In this document: in pieces, positions 11,288 to 22,970 of the stretch
How the letters are laid out: every line of letters begins with the position of its first letter
Numbering within the stretch: position 1 is the first letter of the stretch
Origin: Entonaema liquescens
Taxonomy: Eukaryota; Ascomycota; Sordariomycetes; Xylariales; Xylariaceae
NCBI GenBank assembly: GCA_902805475.1
Contig: CADCSX010000005.1
Span: 2,987,501-3,051,500, forward strand
Direction: 5' to 3'
DNA length: 64,000 nt
The notes under the pieces: model-generated
Told to the model about the DNA's origin: nothing
Seen by the model: only the letters and a program-made list of their open reading frames with translations
Database searches by the model: none
Position numbers and translations under genes: made by a program

Positions 11288-13211
11288 TTATCTTGACCAG
11301 CCACCTAACGGCTCTGCGATATCCGCGAACGTCATCAGCGATAGACCCCAACGCGTATTGGGACCTTCCATCATATGCATGTTTTGTATCCAGAGCCATT
11401 CCCGCTCGTGACCTGGGTGTAAACGGAAAAACTGCCGCGCGCTCCAAGATGGATAGGTCGTCGCGTGGCCACCGTATGTTCCCATTTCTATTCGGTGGAA
11501 ATATTCCATCGATTGACATACATAGCGTGCCATCCTTGCCCCCTCGTTCTGGATATCTTGTATCGAACGGCTGTTACCCCGCGTCAGAGGGCCCTGGCTC
11601 GGGGATCCTGATGGACTTGCTACATCCTCCACATTAGCACCAACTTGAGTCAGGAGTTCCTGAAGACTAATTTGACGCCCTAATCTTGCCTGGACGAGAT
11701 TGTGGATTTGTATGACAGTGCTATATAATTGAGCACCGACCGACCAGCACATGACGACGGCGACTGCGACGCTTAGCGACTCGAACTCGAAGCAGAACGG
11801 GAAGATCTTATTCGAAGGGTCGACATCTGTGGGGTTTGTTGCGCGACTTGGTACCGACCAGGATCGAGGAGTTGGTGAGGCTTTCCAGAATTCATCATGC
11901 CAAGATTCCACAGACTCCACCATGGCCAATATGGACTGCGCAACTGAGGCTGCTTCCTTCAGAAGAGCGGCCTGGTCACTGATAGAAGGGAGGCCGACCG
12001 CTCGCTCAAGTTCGCCGGGAATGTCTGCAATTGTTCTATAAACCTCGTCAAGTGCTACAGTTAGACCCGACTCGGTTACAATTTGTCGCCATATATCATT
12101 TTCGAGAATTTGGGATTGCCTCTTTGTCAGGGCTTCAAGAGTCTGCTATGAGGTTAGAAGAGTAGAAGAGAATCAAAGCTCCCTGCTCTATACTTACACA
12201 GACAATCCTCATACGTGAAAACAGATGCCGCCACGCTGGAGTCCTTTTCATTCCCGGGTCGCGCAATCGAAGAATCTCTGCAATACCACGTGCATGAACG
12301 CTCCAACCGTTTTCTGCAGGGCACACAAAGAGCTATAATCTTTGTTAGTTATATTAAGATCAAGAAGGAAAAATATTGCTAAGAGTTATATCTAGGCTCA
12401 AAGAACAGTCTTTTTAGTGTACTTTGTGAGATGTTCATTACGTACTTCACATGTCGACAGCACTACTATAGCAGCCAACGTCTCTTCTCGGAATCTCCTT
12501 TCGGAATCGGCTAAATCGGAGTAAAGATGCTGTAGGGCGGTGTTATACTGATCAAGGCATTGATATAACGAGGGGCCACCCGTGCCAGTAACATGGAGTT
12601 GGGCGAGACAGAATGCGAAGAGGGAAGTATCAAGCGATTCGCTAGGCTCATTAAGATCTGTTATATGATACACCCATGAAAAGCTCCCCTCATTAGACGC
12701 CGACTTCTTCGGAAGATACATAGCTTCCAACAGCTCGACGGCGTATAATCGAAACTCATGGCAATTTTGTGACGAGTCAGAAAACAGTTGGTGCAAGATG
12801 GCTTCTGCTTTTGGATTAGGCGAGGCTCTCTTTGGGACCTCCTGGGCTTTGAGCTCCGACAGTACCGACATCGCAGTAGTCGATGGACATGCAGGAGTCC
12901 TATTAACAAAGATAAGATCCCGGCCATAGCCAGTGCACTCTCGTTTTGATTTGATACACTTCAAGCAAACGGGTCGTGTCATATCACACTACCAAGTGAT
13001 GTCGTCAGCGAAAAGTCTACCACAATAGGTAAATGCTTGTAAGAAGAAAAAAAATTGGCAAACTGGTACAGATGGGAAATCAACCCTGGAATACGGAGAT
13101 GTCTTGATCGACACTTGGTTTTAATTACACCAACTGCTCTTAATTTCTTACCTTCAATCGTTTCAGCCTGCAGGTGTTGCAGGCCTGCGACTTCCCCGCA
13201 ACGCCAACCAT
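11288..13211 (-). CDS. Zn2Cys6 fungal transcription factor
   Basis: Nuclear DNA-binding regulator. Exons 13152-13211, 12446-12988, 12198-12332 and 11288-12142 give about 530 residues. The first intron (163 bases) splits the zinc cluster. After splicing, residues 11-38 read CNTCRLKRLKCD then CLKCIKSKREC, the full CX2CX6CX6CX2CX6C binuclear cluster. The middle and C-terminal parts (blocks ARGIAEILRLRDP, FPFCFEFESLSVAVAVVMCW) match the fungal-specific DUF3468-type regulatory domain. The last acceptor is ambiguous by one codon (12142 or 12145). The third intron has donor GTAAGTATAG. As the only regulator near the PKS it could be pathway-specific, but such genes also occur alone. Confidence 0.88.
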
Positions 13212-16033
13212 GTGGAACTCGGTGATTTGTGAGAGAGAGAGAGAGTAGAAGAGTATAGTTAGATGTTATAGGTGTTTAATAATCGCGTAATTATCAATAA
13301 GACGTGTTTGTTTAATATGATACTATTTCGAGTGGGTCATGGGGTGGTTTCTCATGCGCAATATGCGGACCCAAACTTTGAGCGACCCAAACCCCACATA
13401 ACCTTAAGGTTAAGGTTAAACCGGCGGGGGCCGGCCTGCATAGAACGGGAGCTAAATAAGGCTGAATCTTAATCCGCCCGGTAGGGCTAAGCTTACTAAG
13501 TACTAGGTTCTCTACCTGTCTAAGTCTATTTTGATCGACTGCGTTTTTCGAATAATCTCGCCTAATGCATGCATATTTACAAGACTATCTACATTAAGTG
13601 AGGGATATCATAACTTGTAGCAAGAAATCTGGGCGCTCAAGTCGGCTTGGTTGAGTGTGCGGAAGTGTACGGAAATGTAAATCTCGAGGGGTAATTTTCG
13701 ATGATGGTATTATTTGTCATTCGAGTATTGATCTCCTTTGGTATTTCTTTGATAAAGAATTTTCCATGATTGCGGTGTCTTAAACGAGGTAGTCAAATAA
13801 TTTGAAAGCCACGCTTTCCATCCCTTATAATAAATTCATATCGGAAGCTGCTCCGGCCCAATCAACCTACTGTTGTATGTCTATGTTGCTTTAGTCCTTG
13901 TTATATGTTGCGATCATTGATCATGCTACCGGGGTATATTCGATAACTAATCGAAATGTCCTTTGCAAGGTAGCCTAAAGGCCTCGATTTTGCGGAAAGA
14001 GGCAGACCAAGAGCAGAGATACGATAAAGCAGGTTGTGGTCAAGCGACAGTTGTACAACTAAGGGCAAAGTTGGCAGTATGCGACCTCTACTAAGGCTGC
14101 TTTATCTCGTGTAAGAAACCAAAAAGTGTCGGCACCCTTTGTACTTATTACGTTATAGTCTATTCACAGTCTTTCTATCAATGCTGACATGTATTTGCCC
14201 AACGCCAACGATTATCAGCAGCATCATATAACTAGTCCTTCTTCGCCATGTAATTTTTTCAACTTGGCAACGAAAGGGTTATAGTAATATGGAAACCATT
14301 TACTCGCTGTAGGAGAAATTAGTAATCCTACAAGCGATATCGCTAGAAAGCTAACCAGATGTTAGAACCACCCCTAGTATCCGCGACTTCGAGGGTATAC
14401 TATTAGAAACATTATCTAGGTATACAAGAAGTGGCAACATCGACGACGATAGAGATGATCTAGTGAGCGCGAAGAGTTCGTAGCGTATATCTCCTTGTTG
14501 TATCCGATGATGGCTGCACAAAGCGCTTTATGATAACATCTTTGTCAAGCAGATACTATTTGTTTAGCGATGTTGTCTATCCCCGCAATGTTCACACGTG
14601 GCCAACGTGGAGACAAGGGTTCTACGACCTTCCCGATAGAAATGAGAGTAGCATTTGGAAGTGACGTAGAAAGAAGAAGAAAAGAGTAGCCTAGCAGCAT
14701 CAACTCCAGTCTTGATATTCTAAGGTGGAGCTTGGGACATAGTTATCCCAAACGAGAGGCCATAATAGAATGTAGGCAAGACTCGATTGAGTATTCATTG
14801 CGTAGCCTACTTACTTGACCCATCTATGGGTATAGATCCCTTACCGTAACAAGAAGACGAGAAGACAAGAAGCTATTATGGGAATTCTCTTTGATATTGA
14901 ATCGAATCAACCCTAAAGTCATTATTATGGCCGAAAACTTACTAACGCTAGTTAGTTCGTTGGGTGGTCTGTGCGACGAGGGCGCTGTCGCATGTCCCCC
15001 ATAGTGCATTGTTTTCGGAAATCTACTTGTCCCTCGACCATGTGTTGGCTTTGTGCCAGAAGAATACCTTCTCGCTTGACTATGAATAGAAAATTAAGAA
15101 GAAACAAAGGCTGTATATTCTAATACCTTCGAATTGATGGGAAAGAACGTTGGTTGATTAGATTCGATTGAGTTACGCCAATAATTAATTATCTAAATGT
15201 TTGTAAGTGCCAAAATGTGACGTGTAGTGGTCGAGTCGCGCATGCTGTCGGCATCTTCAATGTCTGAGATTAGAGCCGCACTTCTCGTATGCAGGTACCT
15301 GTTGTTCCTTACCGATCTATTACGCACTTCTGAGGCGCTTTTCAGTAGTCGGTCTTCTCCGAGTTGGTGGGGAAGTAAGCCAAGAGAGAGGTCGATGATG
15401 CCTCTTTTGGCATAACTTACTCGTTTCTTCATGAGATGAGCTTGCATTCCAACGACTCTTTGTGCCAGCCCCACCCGCGGAAGTATTGCTCTCGATGAAC
15501 TTGAGCTTCATTATAGTTATTCATCGGTCAACAACGGCCATGGTTACTTTCTTTGAGCGCTTTCCTTTGTTACTCTACTTGCGCGATGGGACGTTGTGGT
15601 GTGTAGGAACCCCTTGGTGGGGGTGGTTCGTTGTCTGTTGAAGCGATTGAGAGTTGCGTACGATGCCCTTCATCTTTAAAGGACCCTCCCCGTGGAATGG
15701 GTTGCCGGTCGCTCGGAATCGCTTGATGCTTCACACACATTCCTTCATACCATCCACCTCTTTTCACTCGTTGTTTTTGATGCTGGCAATGATCACCTTC
15801 TAGTCTCATCAGTCTTGTCGTGGCTTACATTATTTGCATACCAGCTGTTGCTGTGCCAGGCTTCTCATGTTTTGTTGACTTACCTATCGCAAAGTACAAG
15901 GGCGCCAGTTGTGCCATCAAACCTCTTTCTTGAGAAAGCTTTACACGTTTTTTCAAGCTCCAAAATAATTACAGCTCTACTTTTTTCGGTGTGAATACCA
16001 ATTTTGGAGCTGCGCTCCTTGCCCTTCGACGTT
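13212..16033. other. Upstream region of wetA and of the Zn2Cys6 gene
   Basis: Two divergent promoters share this 2.8 kb. No domain-bearing frame is present. Simple-sequence tracts include a GA run at 13230-13244 and TTAAGG repeats near 13403-13418. The last 800 bases are pyrimidine-rich and probably form a long wetA leader; the frame at 15692-15994 there starts with GTG and has no recognisable features. Confidence 0.5.
15445..15743 (+). promoter_or_regulatory. Cluster of CATTCY sites upstream of wetA (candidate AbaA/TEF-type sites)
   Basis: CATTCC occurs at 15445-15450 and 15738-15743, and its reverse complement GGAATG at 15694-15699. In Aspergillus the TEA-domain factor AbaA activates wetA through CATTCY. 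About one hit per kilobase is expected by chance, so three in 300 bases is suggestive only. Confidence 0.3.
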
Positions 16034-18034
16034 ATGGCTTTCACGGCAGTGCATTACCCAACAGACAAAGACCAAAGCCAGGTCCCCTATTGGCCTGAGA
16101 ATGAGGAGCTAGGGGTGGCAAGCGATAACAACTTCTTTGACCAATTTCTTGCCTTTGATTCATCCGATCCCTCGGCTCCAGGTGGTGGTCATGACTTGCC
16201 AACGAATCCGCCCAGTCCGTCTATCTTACTCGAAAACCTCGATCTTAGCCTTCCCAATTCGTCGTCTAGCGACCAGGAGACGCAATCTGGGATGTCCCAA
16301 AGCGAAACATCTGCCTCGTCTATTTCTCTAGACTTTTCATCGATACCATCTTGTTCAGAGCCGAGCAAGTCTGTCCCACTGGAGCTTGCTGCTCCCCTTG
16401 CGTCAGACCCTATCTTGTCAGGTGGTTCAATCTCGGATTCGGAACTGCTCCGCTTGGAGGGTATTTCCCGGCTCTCGCTGGAGTCACCAAAAGGAAATGC
16501 TACAGCACGACCAGGCTCACCTCTCCTCAACCAAGGCTCCCTAAGCCCACGTAAGCGCGGTCGCGTATTAAACTCGGTCTGCTCCGCATTACGCCGAGCG
16601 ACACACTGGTCGAAGCCCCATAAGCCCGAAGGCAATTCGATGGGAGTAAGCACGGCAACAATGGGGGACTCGTTAAAGAAAGAAAATGATATCTGCTACG
16701 ATCTCCCACCGGACTTTGATTTTAGTAGCTTAGGTGACGTTAAACTAGAAGAGACGTCGATCTCAAACAATCTGCCCCTATCGCCGCCACTGACCGGTCG
16801 TATACCTGGCGATCACAACTCGGACGATATAATGAACTTCGTAAGCGGGCATTTCGATGATCCATTCTGCGACGACGTACTGGCTCCAGCTCCGACAACT
16901 AAAGGACGCGGCATCAACTTGAGTACTCCGATGGCAACCCCGGCGCTGGACGACGATCTCCTTTTCCAGGAAACACTTGATCTACTCGGCACAAGCGAAA
17001 CGTCGCTCCGCCCACAAAAGCCACAACCTAAACTGCGCAGCACAAGCTCGGCAGAGTGGCCGATGGAAGGTATTCTAAGCAACGATAGCCACAACGGCAT
17101 TTGGCCTACATCTTCTTCCCCGAACGCAGGGCCGGCGTATGTCTCCGATGGCGGCAGCGCCGTGCCAAGCCCCGGATGGTGGGATACACCACAGCATCAC
17201 CACCCGCACAGCGGTCGCAGCCGTAGCCACGGCAGCGGCTCAATGCGCAACAACGTATCACTCAATCTCTCCATGCACAATCAACAATCAGAGCTACCGT
17301 ACGAATACAGCACGGGCGCAGATATGTCGGGACTTATGATTCATATGCCACAACCCCGGGCACCACAGGCGGCAGTCCTGAACTCCCACGCAAGTGATTC
17401 AATCATAATGTCCTCGCCAACATCATACTACCCTCCTCATTCCGGTGGCCGTCGACATTCGTCCACCTCATCGCACTACCATCACGGGCACCACAGCGAG
17501 CATCGCAGACCTAGGCCGCGGGCTCCCTCATCCGGTGCCCGTCATTACGGTAGCAGCAACCACTACGGAGGCCCCATGACATCTCCACGCAAGGTATCCT
17601 CATCAGCAGCATGTTACACCCTGCGCGAAGAATCGATGTCGCCCACTCCCCTCCCGCGCCAACGAACCTCCTCCTCCTCCTCCAATTCCTCCCTCGCTCT
17701 GCGCAAGCAGCGCTCCTGGAGCCGCCAGCACCGCAAGGGCGGCGAGCCGCGCACGCCGAGCAGCGGGCGCATGCGGTCGTCATCCTGCCGGTCCGCGGGC
17801 CACGATACCGCCGGCGGCGGTCTGTCTATCGAGTTCTGCAACTACACGCCGAGCGACAAGAAGGTGCTCATGAACGGGGTGGCGCCGAGCGGATCCAGCA
17901 AGACCAAGGCGCGGCGGGAGCGCGAGGCCCAGGAGAAGAATGAGAGGTACGTGGAGGCGATACGCGCGGCGGGCGTGGACGTGGAGAAGCTGCGTCAGAG
18001 TGGGTTCCTCGTCACCCAGGAGATGCCTAATTGA
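16034..18034 (+). CDS. wetA: Conidial-maturation regulator WetA
   Basis: WetA acts late in conidiation downstream of BrlA and AbaA; it is needed for spore-wall maturation and trehalose accumulation and is thought to bind DNA. The gene is a single uninterrupted exon of 666 codons from the ATG at 16034; the frame is open slightly further upstream but only from TTG. Most of the protein is low-complexity: Ser/Pro-rich with acidic patches to about residue 350, then His/Ser/Arg-rich, with poly-Ser near 17,660-17,700. The diagnostic part is the C-terminal block at residues 598-666: FCNYTPSDKKVLMNGVAPSG, then SSKTKARREREAQEK, then an AIRAAGVDVEKLRQSGF helix. This matches the conserved WetA C-terminus. 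Identification rests on that block; the rest is not alignable by eye. Confidence 0.85.
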   Translation: MAFTAVHYPTDKDQSQVPYWPENEELGVASDNNFFDQFLAFDSSDPSAPGGGHDLPTNPPSPSILLENLDLSLPNSSSSDQETQSGMSQSETSASSISLDFSSIPSCSEPSKSVPLELAAPLASDPILSGGSISDSELLRLEGISRLSLESPKGNATARPGSPLLNQGSLSPRKRGRVLNSVCSALRRATHWSKPHKPEGNSMGVSTATMGDSLKKENDICYDLPPDFDFSSLGDVKLEETSISNNLPLSPPLTGRIPGDHNSDDIMNFVSGHFDDPFCDDVLAPAPTTKGRGINLSTPMATPALDDDLLFQETLDLLGTSETSLRPQKPQPKLRSTSSAEWPMEGILSNDSHNGIWPTSSSPNAGPAYVSDGGSAVPSPGWWDTPQHHHPHSGRSRSHGSGSMRNNVSLNLSMHNQQSELPYEYSTGADMSGLMIHMPQPRAPQAAVLNSHASDSIIMSSPTSYYPPHSGGRRHSSTSSHYHHGHHSEHRRPRPRAPSSGARHYGSSNHYGGPMTSPRKVSSSAACYTLREESMSPTPLPRQRTSSSSSNSSLALRKQRSWSRQHRKGGEPRTPSSGRMRSSSCRSAGHDTAGGGLSIEFCNYTPSDKKVLMNGVAPSGSSKTKARREREAQEKNERYVEAIRAAGVDVEKLRQSGFLVTQEMPN

Positions 18035-18788
18035 GCTGATCTTTTCATTCGTTCGTGTTAGTTGGATGTCTGTCTAATAACAGGGAGTTGGAGAGAAACA
18101 GATTGAGAGAAGTCGCCATGTAAACCCTGGCGGACTTGATCGGCTCGGATTGTGTTTACTCTTTGCTTCGGTGCTTTGATGTGTGCTTGTATGTGGTCGC
18201 ACGCTTGGCCAGTCCGGAAGCAAGCGGGTTAGTATGCGATAGGAGTTGGGCCTGCGCAAAAGTCCGGTTGAATAGCTACTTCGTTTAATCGTTGAAGCGT
18301 ACTAATAGCGGTGAAGTACCCCTTCTGTATGAGTATATCACGTCGCCAACCCCTCCCCCTATAGTGGAGATCCCCATGATCCCCTAACCCCTATCTGCCT
18401 ACCTACCTCTTAGGCACCTATGTATAGCGGCCACCTAGGCCGCGAATATTCTGTATCAGGCTGTCAAGTTAAACAAGGCGGGATATAAGTTGTAATGGCG
18501 ATGACTCTTCGGAGTGAAAGCATGTAAGATAGGATATTGTATGATTCAAATGAGGTTTTTGTGTCATGTATACATCGTATGAGGATTATTGATAGTGTGG
18601 TATTCGGGCTACATACAGGTTTCTAGGCACTAATTCAGGTAAAACTTGTTACTAAAGCTTTTGAATAGGCACTTAATGGTAACAATAAGGCCTAATTTTG
18701 AAGATACAGTCCTTTTGAAAATAGTGCATGAACTAGCCTACTACCGACCACCGCCAAGGTGACACGGTACGTTAGCGGGCAACTCCTT
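18035..18788. other. Intergenic region between convergent wetA and xylanase
   Basis: Holds the two 3' untranslated regions. I see short runs of CTACCT/AGGTAG-type sequence near 18398-18442 but no gene. Confidence 0.5.
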
Positions 18789-19618
18789 CTAGCCCAGAGT
18801 AATAGAGGAAGTTCCATTACTCGTAGTAGATCCGCTAGTGTATCCCTCAGTAGCAAGAATCACTGTAAGATTGCCAATGTTAACATTCGTCTTAACGGGA
18901 AAAGAAAACTATTAAGTAGGGTATGCTCACTGTAGTCATGGCCTCCTAGCCTAAGGCCAAGCTTCGACCATTCTTCGAAGTGCTTTCCAGTTGAAATAGT
19001 CCCACCAACTCTTTGCTCGGTACGGACAGACCAATACTGCTGAAAGGTTGTCGTTCCAATGATAGACGGCTTGTTTACACGGGTACTAGTATAGACCTCA
19101 TATGTCCCCTCGTCAATTGTAAAGTTACCCTTGGAAGTCCAAGGCTCATTGGGAAGGAGGTCTCCATGGGCATCCATGATGTAATACTCGATTAGTGGGT
19201 TACGCGTCCAGCCGTATACGGCCAGGTAGCTCGGTCCCTTGGGCTCGTATGTGCCGGAGTATTTGACGGCCCTAGAAATATATTAATAGATGTACTTTCG
19301 TAACGACACCTTCAGCTGGAACTGATATTACAAGACTTACCTGTTACCACCTGGGCTCCATCCCTTTCCACAAACGAAGCCACTGGAGCCGCCGCTGCTT
19401 TGCCAAGTTACGCTGTACGAGCTACCGCCACCGTTATTGCATCGAAAGGTGCCACCACCCTCAGACCAAGAAGACCAGAAGTAACCGCCCTGTCGGGTTT
19501 GGATAGAATTGCTGTTACTTCCGTGGAACAGATCTCCGATTTGGGGGAGGAATCCCGAGGGTGCTGTGAAGACCCCTGGGATTAAGGCGGCAGCTGTAAG
19601 AATGAAGGATGGCAACAT
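18789..19618 (-). CDS. Secreted GH11 endo-1,4-beta-xylanase
   Basis: Hydrolyses internal xylan bonds outside the cell. Exons 19341-19618, 18931-19271 and 18789-18862 (introns 69 and 68 bases) give 230 residues, normal for a single-domain GH11 without carbohydrate-binding module. A signal peptide (about residues 1-18, ending VFTA) is followed by a short propeptide ending in TR at 41-42. Family landmarks are in order: GWTRNPLIEYYI with the nucleophile Glu121, NKPSIIGTTTFQQYWSVRT, and ILATEGY with the acid/base Glu212. The second intron could end earlier (40 bases), leaving a longer loop; the 68-base version is preferred because it restores the family-like HDYMILATEGY. Regulatory sites upstream are described separately. 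Confidence 0.93.
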
Positions 19619-19680
19619 GATGATAAACTTGGTGCGGTTGAGTATCCTGCCTTCTCTACTTCATGGAACCATGACCAACT

Positions 19681-19750
19681 CCTTATATACTTTTCTACAG
19701 GGGAAGTTTTCTTTAGTTTCTTGCGTCAATACAGGGGACCATGTTTAGCC
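19681..19750 (-). promoter_or_regulatory. Xylanase promoter: TATA box and XlnR/Xyr1-like site
   Basis: On the minus strand TATATAAGG lies at 19681-19689, about 65-70 bases before the ATG. GGCTAAA lies at 19744-19750, matching the GGCTAAA element bound by the xylanase activator XlnR/Xyr1. CreA-like SYGGRG hexamers (ccgggg near 19769, ctgggg near 19949) and a CCAAT pentamer near 19832 are further upstream. Induction by xylan and glucose repression are inferences from these motifs. Confidence 0.5.
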
Positions 19751-20721
19751 TGAAAACCTCGTGGGCTTCCGGGGTTAGTCTCGGGTAAGACTGTTCAAGT
19801 AAATTGAACATGCCGCACATCATAACCAGGGCCAATTAGGAGTTTCGCCCCTGAACTTGGTATAGAAAATCAGAACCCAGTTCTCCGTGGTCTGCATACT
19901 TCTCCACAGCTCACCAGCAGATCTAGCCCCGGACAATCGGAATAGACCTGGGGTGCAGGGTTCGAGACCATGTAGATACTACCGCTTTCTCCAGGTTAAT
20001 ATCCATGGTTGCTCGGTCAATCCGGGGTAAAGCGATTTAACTGGTTGGTAGATTGATATAGCCGGTGTGCCACGATGTATGTGAAAATGCTACATAACGC
20101 CACATGAAGCCTTCCGAAGCGACTTCCAAGAATAATTCAATGGAAAATCAAAGTTTAGCTTGCCTTGACATCCTAGTATCAGCCAAATGAACATATAGAA
20201 AGTCCCCACCCCTTGGTATATTTGGTCCTAATTTATGGTAGCCGATTGAAGGATAGTAGTTAGTGAGACGTTTTAGAGACCGAGGTAGACATAGGTAGTT
20301 ATCTATGTACAAGTGTAATATACATATTAAATATATTGTACAATAACCTGTATTTTGGGAGTACTGTCTTAGTTTTGATGAAGGGAACATGTGGCAGTTT
20401 ATAGCCATAGCTGAGTACCAGGTCGTCGGAGTGTTTATAATGCCTACCTTAGGCACCTAAGGTATTAGATGTGCCAATTTGGATGATTTTAACAGCAGAC
20501 CATCAAACAGCCCCGTCAAATGAGTAGTTAAATGGAGGTTTACGAAAGGCGCTACCCCCAATTTGAACCGATGCACATATGTACTACAAAATCAAGAATA
20601 GGGTTAGTATTATTTCTAAGGAAAGCTATATGTGCTAACAGGTTTATATATTATATATATTTACTAACCTCCGTATTTCGACAGAGTAGGAGTGAGGGCA
20701 ATATTTACCTGACCAGTGATT
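19751..20721. other. Spacer between xylanase promoter and NLR 3' end
   Basis: No gene supported. It contains the distal xylanase promoter and the NLR 3' flank. A TTAGGCACCTAAGG near-palindrome occurs near 20450. Confidence 0.5.
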
Positions 20722-22747
20722 TCACGCAGAGTGTCTCGTCTGGCGTAATATCCTCAATAATATCCTTTTTAGTCCCCTTGGCCTCACTTCTTTCTGCGGG
20801 ATTGAAACTGGTGTCATTTTACGTTCCGATATTTCAGAAATCTGTTCCATCACCCTTGATGTTGTTGGTATTACTCGTAGTCTCATTCGTAGTTGGTGGT
20901 ATAAGTCCGCCTCTTGTGCTGTAAACATGTGGAATGTGCTACTATAACGTTGTCTGCTGGGAAACGTGGGTAGGCGTTGTCGCGACTGTAACTCGCCCGG
21001 AACCGGCTCGATTGAAAAGCCTGAAGCTTGTTCAATACATTGAGTTGGACTGAGTGCTTTGAATAAATCTTTCTCTCCTTGCCCCTTTTCGCTGGCGTAA
21101 AGGTGTAAGCCACAGTGGATGGCAAGGTCAGTGAAGGATTTGTAAGATGGAATAGTCTGGAAACTATTTTCGCCGTCGAAGAGTTTAGAAAGGGCTTGAT
21201 TGAAAGAATAGGCTTCTAAGCCTCTCGCCTCCAAATAACCAATGAGTGATTCGTTTACCTGATCCAGCTGTCGTGCTACTGATATACGATGGGTGACCTC
21301 TATCTCACGGGCGTAAAATACAGAAGCTAGGTACCAGTTTCGCAGATAGGGCTTTAAGTAGACTCTAGGAAGTAGATGGACTAGTGATTGAAACTGCCTA
21401 GCGTTTGTCTCGAAGAGCGTAGTTACGGGGCTAAACTCTAGTCCAGCGGCATTAACAAGGTTCCCGTGGACGCGCGGCTGGTTGATGAAGTCGATAACTG
21501 TACGATGGAGAAAGGTGGCGGTGAAGTTGAACATTATGGGATCCTTTGGACGTTCGACGATTTGTATTAGGTCCTTGCATTGCGCAATCAACTGTCTTTT
21601 CTTTGTGGTGATGACCTCCAGCTCTGTCTCATTCACTGCCGGCCATTCCAAAAGGAAAGATTCCGGATCGAAGGGTAGTCCTTCCTCGTGGTCTAGAAAA
21701 TAGAAGGAAATAAGAGTCATGGGTGTCCGGGCATGAGCTAATACTAGAAACACTCGAGCTGTTCGAGATTTATAGAAGTCGTCGATGGAAGCTAGTATTC
21801 GGTCGAAAAAGTCTTCTAATTGTTGAGGCAAATCGTCTAGTCTGCGGTGTAAGTCTCTCATGCTGTCTGCATTGATAAGGCCTCTAATCATGGATTTGAC
21901 GACTAAATAGACCCATAAAAACACTCCTTGAGCTCTCGTAGTGATCTTTTCGACAAGACCTCGGGCGGCATTCTCGTCCCGGATACTTAGTTGTTTGAAT
22001 CGGGCATGGGACTCTAGATGATCGCGCACATACGTTTCGATATCAGATTTTGTCAAGTCCTGTAGATATAATTTCCAGGGGCTATCCTCGAATGCGTCGA
22101 TAAAATCAAGCCAAGGGCGGCTAGCAACACAAAGTTTGATATTCGAGATCTTTCCAAGAGATCTTATTATCTCTAGCAGTGTTTCATGCTCTCCACTGTA
22201 TTCGTCTAGGCCATCGATGAAGATAAACAGATAGTCCGGGCTCATGAGCGAGGGAAGTGAGATCAAAGCGTCAAGAAGTTGCTTGGCAGTCCACCTAAGC
22301 GCTCCAGGAGCCTCCCAATAACGTTGTGGCATTCCATATTGTTCCGGAAACACCCGAGAGACTAGCTTTGGGCATTCAAGCAAGATCTGGAAAAGTAACG
22401 TACGAAGTAGTCCTTCCTGTGATTGCTGCATGGGAGTACCTGCGCCCCAGAAAAAATGAGACGCAACGTAGAGCTTCCGACTACCTGCCCATGTTCTGAG
22501 TCGGGCAGATAATCGAGGGTGTTCCCGAATATACTTCATTAATGTAGACTTTCCAGAGCCAGCATTTCCAGTTACCCAATATATAGGGGCGTCTTTTATT
22601 ATGATCCATGATTTCATATTGGCAACGTCGCCATCAAAGACCCATTTGTAAGTGTTCTTGTGCGCCTCTGGAATAGCGTTTCGGCGCTCCTCGATCTAGC
22701 TAAACTCCAGGCTATTGATGATTCTCTGGGTCTTATGAAAGTCTAGC
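20722..22747 (-). pseudogene. 3' part of an interrupted NACHT-type NLR (STAND) gene
   Basis: STAND NTPases of this type act as intracellular receptors for non-self or incompatibility signals. From an ATG at 22617 an uninterrupted frame of 631 codons contains Walker A GNAGSGKST, Walker B LFIFIDGLDEY and downstream regions (VASRPW, LYLQDLTKSDIETYV, GVFLWVYLVVKSM) typical of fungal NACHT proteins. No ankyrin, WD40 or TPR repeats follow; the C-terminus is short and unrecognised. Coding similarity continues upstream of that ATG to the transposon edge at 22747, broken by one TAG at 22696-22698 where CAG would be expected. The missing N-terminus lies beyond the retrotransposon at 30315-31018. Some protein could still start at 22617, but it would lack the signalling domain. 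Confidence 0.85.
22743..22747. repeat. Left target-site duplication of the LTR retrotransposon
   Basis: CTAGC abuts the left LTR; the right-hand copy is TTAGC at 30315-30319. The single difference is a C/T transition. Confidence 0.75.
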
Positions 22748-22952
22748 TGTCAAAGATAAGCCCGTAAATGAGGTCATACATAAAGTAAATACAGGAAGCA
22801 ACAACGTGGCTACTATATAATAGTAAATAATAATAATAATCTATTAATGCTTAACCTTTTAACTAATAGCGAAAGCGCAGAATGCCCTTTATATATAATA
22901 TATATTATAAATTTATCCTTAATTTTAATTAATTATTTTTAAACTTTTAATA
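22748..22952 (-). repeat. 3' LTR (left copy)
   Basis: 205 bases, begins TGTCAAAGATAAG and aligns without gaps to 30110-30314. Every difference seen is a C/T or G/A transition. Its outer (left) part keeps more G and C than its inner part. Confidence 0.9.
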
Positions 22953-22970
22953 AAATTTCTTCTTTTTAAA
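22953..22970 (-). other. Candidate polypurine tract
   Basis: On the minus strand AAAAAGAAGAAA directly precedes the left LTR, the position where plus-strand DNA synthesis of an LTR element is primed. This supports minus-strand orientation, although RIP has blurred the surroundings. Confidence 0.5.

Noticed and set aside
19957..19967. GGTTCGAGACC resembles a tRNA B box
   Set aside because: The T-stem around it does not pair fully and no A box, anticodon arm or acceptor stem could be found nearby.
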